A stretch of DNA of 8,552 nt from an uncultured Lachnospiraceae bacterium (GTDB lineage Bacteria; Bacillota; Clostridia; Lachnospirales; Lachnospiraceae): the NCBI GenBank assembly GCA_905236545.1, contig CAJOQO010000153.1, positions 1 through 8,552 on the forward strand. The letters run 5' to 3'. Of this stretch, positions 1 to 5,518 are shown piece by piece. The notes beneath the pieces are model-generated. The model had not been told where the DNA came from, did no database searches, and saw only the letters and a program-made list of their open reading frames with translations. Both the position numbers and the translations under genes were made by a program. Every line of letters begins with the position of its first letter. Position 1 is the stretch's first letter.

Positions 1-185
1 AGCGCTGAGCTTTGCGAAGCGCGGGTTTTGCGAATGAGGGTAGAGGGGTTGGATCACGATAGTGATCCAACCGCACAGGTGGAATAATAACTTATTATAA
101 TCTATGGAAAGCGTATGATGCAATTTCTTTTTCCCGGGCAGGCCACAGGGATTCCTGAGCGGCAGACTCATTCACCTGCTTATCA
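1..185. other. Upstream non-coding region without a supported gene
   Basis: No convincing gene is visible here. One reading frame on the + strand is open from the window edge to a TAA at 85-87, but its 28 codons match no family I recognise and run through a perfect palindrome, so I read it as non-coding. The stretch holds overlapping short inverted repeats at 2-22 (GCGCT/AGCGC and GCTT/AAGC), a strong hairpin at 47-72, and an AT-rich 7-bp palindrome at 84-98 (ATAATAA-C-TTATTAT). A TATAAT lies at 96-101 but has no -35 at a usable distance. The binding-protein promoter begins at 186. Confidence 0.5.
47..72. repeat. Perfect 11-bp hairpin, unassigned
   Basis: The arms GGTTGGATCAC (47-57) and GTGATCCAACC (62-72) are perfectly complementary around a GATA loop. 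Neither strand has a T-run after the stem, so it does not look like a simple Rho-independent terminator. It could be the end of an upstream transcript, a dispersed intergenic palindrome, or a protein-binding site. It lies about 115 bp upstream of the -35 box of the next gene. Confidence 0.6.
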
Positions 186-214
186 TTGACACGGAAAGCT
201 TTGTATCCTACAAT
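186..214 (+). promoter_or_regulatory. Sigma-A-type promoter of the transporter operon
   Basis: A perfect -35 hexamer TTGACA (186-191) is followed after exactly 17 nt by a -10 hexamer TACAAT (209-214, one mismatch to TATAAT). Transcription should start near 221, giving an untranslated leader of about 45 nt before the ATG at 266. This is the best promoter in the window and fits a main promoter for the binding-protein gene and, by read-through, the permease and symporter genes. Confidence 0.82.
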
Positions 215-240
215 GTTTTTGTTAGTTTCTTACAAAAACA
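214..240. promoter_or_regulatory. Candidate operator overlapping the -10 end and start site
   Basis: TGTTTTTGT (214-222) and ACAAAAACA (232-240) form a perfect 9-bp inverted repeat around a 9-nt centre that carries two more symmetric pairs (224/230 and 225/229). The repeat begins on the last base of the -10 box and covers the expected start near 221. Most of the left arm would therefore not be transcribed, so a DNA operator for a dimeric repressor is more likely than an RNA hairpin. No regulator gene is in the window, and the regulator family is not identifiable from the motif. Confidence 0.5.
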
Positions 241-265
241 CAGATAGAAAGGAAGGACTGCTTGT

Positions 266-1528
266 ATGAAAAGATCAATTCGTTTCGCGATGATGGCTTC
301 GGCGACAGCGATTCTGACTGCCGGCATGGCATTCGCAGCGTATGCGGATGTAGAGCTGGATGTCATTATCTGCCAGTACGGGCCGAACACCAATGACTGG
401 TTCCTTGGCAGCGGTATGGACGGTTCGAATTTCGTTGAGAAATTTGAAGCGGAGAATCCTGACATTAAGCTGAATCTGGATGTCGTTTCATGGAATGACG
501 TCTATACGGAAGTCGACACGCGCATTGCCAGCGACAACGCGCCGGATATCCTGAATATCGACGTATTTGCCAACTATGCGAATGACGGTCTGCTCCTGCC
601 GGTTTCCGACTATTGTCCGGATGACCTGTACGAAGACTTTTTCCCGTCTTTCATCGAGCAGTCTGTGATTGATGACACCGTCTGGGCCGTGCCGGATCTG
701 GCTTCCGCCCGTGCGCTGTTCTGCAACGCCGACATCTTTGAGGAGGTCGGAATCGACTATCCGGCCACCTGGTCCGAGCTGGAGGATGCATGCCAGGCAA
801 TCATCGATTACTATGACGGCGAGATCTATCCCTGGGGCATCGACATGACGACAGACGAAGGACAGGCGGCCTTCGCCTATTACACCTGGGGCAACGGCGG
901 CGGATTCGTGGACGGGGATGGCGAATGGGCCCTCAATACCGATGAGAACGTCGAAGCCATCGAATACGCGCTGGGGCTGGTTGACAAAGGCTTCACCAAT
1001 CCGAATCCGGCTACCCAGACACGTTATGATCTTCAGGATATGTTCGCTGCCGGCAAGCTGGCCATGCTGATCGCTCCCAACCAGCTTCCCACCTATGTGG
1101 AGGACAAGGGCGGCGACATCAACATGGTCACTGTCGGGATCCCGGCTGCTGACGGAAAGGAATCTTCCTCCGTCGGCGTCATGGACCGCGTAATGGCGTT
1201 CAGGGATGATACGGCAGAGGATCAGGATGCCCGGAATGAAGCCATCGGCAAGTTCCTGAAGTTCTTCTACGATCCGGAAAACTATGTCGGCTGGGTCAGC
1301 ATGGAAGGCTTCCTGCCGGCAGTCAATTCCGCGGTTGAGGCTCTGGTCGAACAGGATCCGTCCTTTGAAGCATGGCTCGATGTCCTGGGCGGATGCCAGT
1401 TCTATCCGACCGCAAAAGCGGAGTGGGATCAGGTGAAGCAGGGCGTGATCGCCGCCGAGCAGAATGCGCTGACCGGCGCTTCCATCAAAGACGAGCTGGA
1501 TGCTCTGCAGGAGAGCCTGGAAGGCTGA
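266..1528 (+). CDS. ABC transporter extracellular solute-binding protein (family 1, sugar type)
   Basis: This 420-residue protein is the substrate receptor of the ABC importer encoded just downstream. The start is ATG at 266, preceded by AAAGGAAGGA (248-257) at 8-nt spacing. Residues 1-27 are a signal peptide with a basic start (KRSIR), a hydrophobic core and a probable signal-peptidase I site AYA|DV. Family-1 landmarks follow: the N-terminal lobe with FEAENPDIKLNLDVVSW (60-76) and SDNAPDIL (89-96); the hinge region with VWAVPDLASARALFCNADIF (139-158) and TWSELEDA (168-175); YDLQDMFAAGKLAMLIAP (254-271); and EGFLPAVNSA (347-356). Length is normal for the family. The mature protein is very acidic. 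It lacks a lipobox cysteine, although Gram-positive binding proteins are usually lipoproteins; the nearest cysteine, C36, follows charged residues and is not a lipobox. Carbohydrate binding is inferred from family and from the MalF/MalG-type permeases; the ligand is unknown. Confidence 0.93.
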   Translation: MKRSIRFAMMASATAILTAGMAFAAYADVELDVIICQYGPNTNDWFLGSGMDGSNFVEKFEAENPDIKLNLDVVSWNDVYTEVDTRIASDNAPDILNIDVFANYANDGLLLPVSDYCPDDLYEDFFPSFIEQSVIDDTVWAVPDLASARALFCNADIFEEVGIDYPATWSELEDACQAIIDYYDGEIYPWGIDMTTDEGQAAFAYYTWGNGGGFVDGDGEWALNTDENVEAIEYALGLVDKGFTNPNPATQTRYDLQDMFAAGKLAMLIAPNQLPTYVEDKGGDINMVTVGIPAADGKESSSVGVMDRVMAFRDDTAEDQDARNEAIGKFLKFFYDPENYVGWVSMEGFLPAVNSAVEALVEQDPSFEAWLDVLGGCQFYPTAKAEWDQVKQGVIAAEQNALTGASIKDELDALQESLEG

Positions 1529-1541
1529 GCAGCCATATCGA

Positions 1542-1567
1542 TTGACATCCGTATGGTCAGATATAAT
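1542..1567 (+). promoter_or_regulatory. Possible weak internal promoter with short spacer
   Basis: TTGACA (1542-1547) and TATAAT (1562-1567) both match the sigma-A consensus perfectly but are separated by only 14 nt, against an optimum near 17. There is no TGn extension before the -10. If active, it would start near 1574 and place the stem-loop at 1609-1644 in the leader of a permease-symporter transcript. It may be weak, factor-dependent or non-functional. Confidence 0.35.
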
Positions 1568-1608
1568 CAGCAGAAAAACATGCGTTTATAGATGAGATAT
1601 GTTGTTAT

Positions 1609-1644
1609 GCACGCCTCCCGCAGCTTTCGCTGCGGGAGGCGTGC
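1609..1644 (+). promoter_or_regulatory. Perfect 16-bp intercistronic stem-loop between binding-protein and permease genes
   Basis: The arms GCACGCCTCCCGCAGC (1609-1624) and GCTGCGGGAGGCGTGC (1629-1644) pair without a mismatch around a TTTC loop. No T-run follows, so complete intrinsic termination is unlikely. Its place, 80 nt after the binding-protein stop and 15 nt before the permease start, resembles intercistronic RNA hairpins such as those after malE in enteric bacteria, which stabilise the upstream message and raise binding-protein output over permease. That role is inference. The 3' arm contains CGGGAGG, which also occurs in the real ribosome site immediately downstream. Confidence 0.75.
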
Positions 1645-1662
1645 CGGGAGGGACTGATCTTG
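1645..1662 (+). promoter_or_regulatory. Ribosome site and TTG start of the MalF-type permease
   Basis: CGGGAGGGA (1645-1653) starts on the base after the stem-loop, and its GGGAGG core lies 8 nt before the TTG at 1660. No in-frame ATG or GTG lies between the stem-loop and the first membrane helix, and the next in-frame ATG falls well after that helix, so TTG is the only sensible start. The left arm of the hairpin (CCTCCCG, 1614-1620) is complementary to this site as well as to the hairpin's own right arm. Confidence 0.72.
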
Positions 1663-2547
1663 AATACCGGATCACGAAAAAACAAACTGACACCATACCT
1701 GTGGCTTCTGCCCAGTATCCTGTTGATTGCAGTATTTGTGGTTTTCCCGATTGCGATCGTCTTCCGGCTGTCCTTCAGCGAGATTTCCAAGTCAGGCGTA
1801 CCGGGAGGCTTCAACGGAATCCGGAATTATGTGGATGCCGTGAATCTGCCGGCTTTCAGGACGGTGATGATCAATACCTTCTGGTGGGTGGTTTCGGTCG
1901 TCGGATTATCCACCCTGTTTGGGATCATCATCGCGCTTGTACTGAATCAGGAGTTCTTTGGCCGGAAGGCAGCCCGCTCCATCCTGATCTTTCCCTGGGC
2001 CACTTCTCTCGTCATTCAGGCTTCCGTGTGGAACTATATCATCAAATATGAATACGGAAGCCTCAACAATGTGCTTCTGAACCTTGGCATCATCAAGGAA
2101 GCGATGAACTGGCGCTCTTCCTACCAGGTTGAGTTTGTCTGGGAATGCGCCGTGGGAATCTTTGTCACGGTTCCCTTCGTCGCGTTCTGCGTACTGTCAG
2201 GACTGCAGTCCATCGACAAATCCCTGTATGAATCCGCCATCGTCGATGGGGCAGGCTTCTGGGACAAGCTGTTCCGCATCACGCTGCCTCTGGTAAAACC
2301 GGCTCTTTCCGTGAGCACCGTTCTGAACATTATCTATGTCTTCAATTCCTTTCCGATCATCTACACCATGACGAAGGGTGCGCCTGCCAACAAAACGGAT
2401 ACCATGATCACCTACCTGTATATGCTGAGCTTTTATGACCGGAAGAAAGGGCCAGCCATCGCACTGTCCGTAATCGGGTTTGTGATCCTGTGCATCTGCG
2501 CCGGTATCTACATGACCGTCGTGATGAGGAAGGAGGAGGAGCAGTGA
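1660..2547 (+). CDS. Sugar ABC transporter permease, MalF type
   Basis: This is one of two membrane subunits of the importer, 295 residues, a typical size. The first helix (about 12-34) follows a short basic N-terminus, and further helices lie near 72-96, 107-127, 160-182, 215-236 and 268-289, giving the usual six. The cytoplasmic EAA loop that docks the ATPase is clear at 190-210: YESAIVDGAG followed by ITLP. The motif FPWATSLVIQASVW (111-124) also fits the MalF branch. Translation starts at TTG, judged by ribosome site and N-terminal topology. The gene overlaps the next permease by one nucleotide (TGATG), so the two are probably translationally coupled and made in equal amounts as a heterodimer. 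The substrate is not readable from the sequence. Confidence 0.92.
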   Translation: MNTGSRKNKLTPYLWLLPSILLIAVFVVFPIAIVFRLSFSEISKSGVPGGFNGIRNYVDAVNLPAFRTVMINTFWWVVSVVGLSTLFGIIIALVLNQEFFGRKAARSILIFPWATSLVIQASVWNYIIKYEYGSLNNVLLNLGIIKEAMNWRSSYQVEFVWECAVGIFVTVPFVAFCVLSGLQSIDKSLYESAIVDGAGFWDKLFRITLPLVKPALSVSTVLNIIYVFNSFPIIYTMTKGAPANKTDTMITYLYMLSFYDRKKGPAIALSVIGFVILCICAGIYMTVVMRKEEEQ

Positions 2548-4184
2548 TGAAGGCTGATCCTGCAAAGAACAACCGGCTCTCTCTCATCTGGTTTCTTCCC
2601 GGGCTGCTTCTTGCTCTGATCCTGATGAGCCTGCCGCTGTATCATTTTACGGCAAATGTGTACACGAAAAAGTCGGCCAACACATTTGTGGGGGATGACA
2701 CCTATAAGGAAGTACGCGCTGAGGTGGACGCTGCGGCGGAGGAGTTCCGCGCGCAGGGAATGGATGTTAACGTAGAGGAGGCGGTGACCACACGAACGAA
2801 TTCCAAAGGAGAGGAAACGTCTCTGGTGGCTTTCTCCATCACGCAGACTGTTTCAAAGAATCTCTGGTCATTTCTCTTTGCAGGGCTTCCCTCTTCGCCG
2901 GTTCTGTGGATCATGACGGCCTGTATGGTGCTCTCCCTTTTCTGCGCGGCCTGCGTAACCGCAGGCGGGAGGTCCGTTTCCCATCCGCGCCGGGAAAACC
3001 GGAAGACAGATCCCGCGGGAACTGCTTCTTCAGGAAAAGCTGACCGGAAAAGCCGTCTGCTTCTGGACGTTTCCTGCTGGCTTCTGCTTGCCGGTATCAT
3101 CCTGACGCCGGTCTTTCTCCTGATGAACAACTATCTGTTCTGGAGGAAGATCAGGCTGTACAACGAGGAGCTTGTGACGGAGGGCAGGGACGCGCTGTTT
3201 TCGAAGATGGACGCTTTCCTGTTCCATGGAGACATGGGAGAAGGGATCGGTCAGGCGCTTGGCAACCTGTCGGTATCCCACAGCCCGGCGGTCTGGCTTC
3301 TGATGCTGTGCTTCCTGCTCCTGGCGGTTGCAGCAGTGAGGCTCCGGTTCGGGAATGTGAAGAAACCGGTCCTCCGGGTTCTTCTGTACGCGTTCGTGAT
3401 CGCAGTCTGCGCGGTGACACTGTATCCGTACTACGTCATGTTCATCACGGCATTCCGCTCCAACGCAGAGACGCTGGATATGTATTTCCTGCACCTGCTG
3501 CCGACGAAGTGGATCTGGAGCAACCTGTCGGATATCATTCACCGGGGAGTCCCGGGATTCCTCCTGAATTCCCTGATGATCGCGGGTGGGGCGACAGCCC
3601 TGGCCATGCTGTGCGGGATCCCGGCCGCCTACGCCATGGCGAGAATGAACTTCAAGGGAAAGAAAGCATTCCTTGGCTTCGTTATCATGAGCCAGATGTT
3701 CTCGCCCGTGGTGCTCCTGATCGGCATCTCCCAGCTGATGAACACATTGCACATGAGCGACTCGATCCCGGGACTGATCTTTATCAATGCGGCGTTCAAC
3801 CAGGCTTTCGCGATCTGGCTGCTCAGAGGGACATTTATCGCGATTTCCCCGGAGATGGAGCAGGCCGCGAGGATCGACGGGTGTTCCACGACCGGTTCCC
3901 TGGTCCGTGTCCTGCTGCCCATGGCGGCGCCGGGTATTGTCACGACTCTGATCTTCGTGTTCATCAACGCGTGGAACGAATATACCATCTCCACCGTCCT
4001 GATCTCGACAGCGGCCAAACGGCCGATCACGGTCGGAATCACGCAGTTTTCATCCTTCAACATGATCGAGTGGCAATACCTGTTCGCGGCGTCTCTCCTG
4101 GCGACGGTTCCGGTGGTCATTCTGTTCATGGCGATCGAGAAGCATCTGACTTCCGGCCTGACGAGCGGAGGCGTAAAGGGATAA
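2547..4184 (+). CDS. Sugar ABC transporter permease, MalG type, with long N-terminal membrane extension
   Basis: This is the second membrane subunit of the importer. The chosen start is ATG at 2547, overlapping the upstream stop and preceded by AGGAGGAGG (2531-2539) at 7-nt spacing, giving 545 residues. The C-terminal part (about 277-545) is an ordinary MalG-type permease with a first helix near 279-300, the EAA loop MEQAARIDGCSTTGSLVRV then LLP (437-458), NAWNEYTIS (474-482) and a last helix near 511-530. MalG-type proteins are usually about 270-300 residues, so about 275 residues are extra at the N-terminus. The extension has four predicted helices (about 12-34, 116-138, 171-194, 247-265), a polar loop at 35-115, a basic and probably cytoplasmic linker at 140-170, and a second polar loop at 195-246. 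The two helix-loop-helix units look alike, notably SPVLWIM (117-123) and SPAVWLL (246-252). The extension is in frame and uninterrupted, so it is not a sequencing artefact joining two genes. Its function is unknown; contact with the binding protein is one possibility. Confidence 0.9.
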   Translation: MKADPAKNNRLSLIWFLPGLLLALILMSLPLYHFTANVYTKKSANTFVGDDTYKEVRAEVDAAAEEFRAQGMDVNVEEAVTTRTNSKGEETSLVAFSITQTVSKNLWSFLFAGLPSSPVLWIMTACMVLSLFCAACVTAGGRSVSHPRRENRKTDPAGTASSGKADRKSRLLLDVSCWLLLAGIILTPVFLLMNNYLFWRKIRLYNEELVTEGRDALFSKMDAFLFHGDMGEGIGQALGNLSVSHSPAVWLLMLCFLLLAVAAVRLRFGNVKKPVLRVLLYAFVIAVCAVTLYPYYVMFITAFRSNAETLDMYFLHLLPTKWIWSNLSDIIHRGVPGFLLNSLMIAGGATALAMLCGIPAAYAMARMNFKGKKAFLGFVIMSQMFSPVVLLIGISQLMNTLHMSDSIPGLIFINAAFNQAFAIWLLRGTFIAISPEMEQAARIDGCSTTGSLVRVLLPMAAPGIVTTLIFVFINAWNEYTISTVLISTAAKRPITVGITQFSSFNMIEWQYLFAASLLATVPVVILFMAIEKHLTSGLTSGGVKG

Positions 4185-4211
4185 TAAGATTATGAAAAAA
4201 GGGGAATCCAA

Positions 4212-5390
4212 ATGAAAATCGTAAAGAGCCTTCCATTCCGGCTCCTGGCAGGAATCGTTATCGGTATTCTGCTGGGGCTTGTACTGCCCAGGAGCGTCAT
4301 GGTGGTCATCGTCACTATAAAATACATCCTGGGCCAGCTGATCTCCTTCTGCGTACCACTGATCATCATAGGGTTTATCGCCCCATCCATAACCCGGCTT
4401 GGCAGCAACGCAACCCGCCTGCTCTCCGTAGCCATCCTGATCGCTTACGTTTCGAGTGTCCTGGCCGCATGCATGTCTATGTGCGCAGGCTTTCTTCTGA
4501 TCCCGCATATGACCATCGCCTCTGACGCCGGGGAGCTCAGAGCCCTCCCTGAGGTAGCCTTCCAGCTGGATATTCCGCAGATCATGCCCGTCATGTCAGC
4601 CCTGGTCTTTTCCATCCTGGCAGGGGTCGCTGCCGTCTGGACGAAGGCTTCCACAGTCTCGGATGTCCTTCAGGAGTTCCAGATGATGGTTCTGGTCATC
4701 GTGGAAAGAATCATCATTCCCATTCTGCCCTTTTTCATTGCATCCACATTCTGCTGCCTGTCCTGGGAAGGTTCTATCACGAAGCAGCTTCCGATCTTCC
4801 TGCTTGTCATCGTGATTGTTCTGGCCGGTCATTTCATCTGGCTCGCTGTCCTTTACGGGAGCGCATCCCTCTACTCGCACCGTTCCGGAATCGAGGTGCT
4901 GAGCCACTATGGGCCTGCTTACCTGACAGCCGTCGGAACCATGTCTTCCGCAGCCACTCTGGCTGTTGCGCTGCAATGTGCCCACAAGAGCAAAAACCTG
5001 CGTTCTGACATGGTGGATTTCGGGATTCCTCTTTTTGCCAATATCCATCTGTGCGGTTCCGTGCTGACTGAGGTATTTTTCGTAATGACCGTCTCCAAAG
5101 TGCTCTATGGACATTTGCCGGCTCCCGGAACCATGATCCTTTTTGTGATCCTTCTGGGTGTCTTTGCGATCGGCGCGCCGGGGGTGCCGGGAGGTACCGT
5201 CATGGCTTCGCTGGGCCTGATCACCGGCATTCTCGGTTTTGACGAAAACGGAACAGCCCTGATGCTGGCGATCTTCGCGCTCCAGGACAGCTTCGGTACC
5301 GCCTGTAATGTGACGGGCGACGGCGCCCTGACGCTGATTCTTACTAGCTACGCTGACAGAAAGCATATTAAAGAGGGATCGATGGAGTGA
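4212..5390 (+). CDS. Dicarboxylate/amino acid:cation symporter (DAACS) homologue with altered binding signatures
   Basis: This 392-residue membrane protein belongs to the GltP/GltPh-type family of elevator symporters. The start is ATG at 4212, with AAAAAAGGGGAA (4195-4206) as ribosome site. Family marks are the HP1-like GTMSSAATLAVAL (242-254), the HP2-like GAPGVPGGT (321-329) and the TM8 motif TACNVTGD (363-370). The conserved TM7 motif NMDGT of GltPh is replaced by HLCGS (279-283). In TM8, aligned on NVTGD, the GltPh residues D394, N401 and D405 are kept as D359, N366 and D370, but the side-chain-binding R397 is G362 and D390 is F355. By family knowledge this argues against a classical aspartate/glutamate carrier and for altered ion coupling; the substrate is unknown. 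It lies 27 nt after the permease gene without a visible promoter, so it is probably the last gene of the operon, ahead of a terminator at 5434-5460. Confidence 0.88.
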   Translation: MKIVKSLPFRLLAGIVIGILLGLVLPRSVMVVIVTIKYILGQLISFCVPLIIIGFIAPSITRLGSNATRLLSVAILIAYVSSVLAACMSMCAGFLLIPHMTIASDAGELRALPEVAFQLDIPQIMPVMSALVFSILAGVAAVWTKASTVSDVLQEFQMMVLVIVERIIIPILPFFIASTFCCLSWEGSITKQLPIFLLVIVIVLAGHFIWLAVLYGSASLYSHRSGIEVLSHYGPAYLTAVGTMSSAATLAVALQCAHKSKNLRSDMVDFGIPLFANIHLCGSVLTEVFFVMTVSKVLYGHLPAPGTMILFVILLGVFAIGAPGVPGGTVMASLGLITGILGFDENGTALMLAIFALQDSFGTACNVTGDGALTLILTSYADRKHIKEGSME

Positions 5391-5433
5391 TGCCATAATA
5401 ATCATCCTCAGGAACCCTTTTGCGGAAAAAAAG

Positions 5434-5460
5434 AAAGCCCGGATGCGATGTCCGGGCTTT
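5434..5460. terminator. Bidirectional Rho-independent terminator between convergent operons
   Basis: AAAGCCCGGA (5434-5443) and TCCGGGCTTT (5451-5460) form a perfect 10-bp stem with a 7-nt loop. On the - strand the stem is followed by CTTTTTTT (complement of 5426-5433), a strong U-tract ending the peptidase/repeat-protein transcript, whose last stop is at 5519-5521. On the + strand the T-run is only the TTT inside the stem, so termination of the transporter transcript, whose stop ends at 5390, may be weaker. Confidence 0.87.
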
Positions 5461-5518
5461 ACAATCAGATCTTCCGTGTATCGCGCTGATCAGAGTCACC
5501 GATCACCTGATCACAATG

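Noticed and set aside
104..126. Possible catabolite-repression (cre) site around GGAAAGCG
   Set aside because: Only one half resembles the cre consensus; the second half does not match, and it lies about 60-80 bp upstream of the -35 box.
1599..2051. 150-codon + strand frame starting inside the intercistronic hairpin region
   Set aside because: It overlaps the MalF-type permease in another frame, has a low-complexity translation without family features, and lacks a good ribosome site.
2490..2546. In-frame ATG at 2490 that would add 19 residues to the MalG-type permease
   Set aside because: It lies within the upstream permease gene, has no ribosome site, and encodes a charged stretch (RRYLHDRRDEEGGG). 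The ATG at 2547 has AGGAGGAGG at 7-nt spacing and a 1-nt stop/start overlap.
3030..3752. 240-codon open frame on the - strand opposite the MalG-type permease
   Set aside because: Its translation is rich in His, Gln, Asp and Arg with no recognisable fold, as expected for the antisense of codons for hydrophobic residues.
4192..4215. Seven-codon frame (MKKGESK) whose TGA overlaps the symporter ATG
   Set aside because: It could be read as a coupling leader peptide, but it has only a poor ribosome site, and its own codons supply the symporter's AAAAGGGGAA ribosome site. Coincidence is simpler.
5484..5515. Repeated TGATCA/GATCAC motifs after the secreted-protein gene
   Set aside because: TGATCA is itself palindromic and the copies are few and imperfectly spaced. 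The adjacent hairpin with a T-run at 5434-5460 explains termination better.
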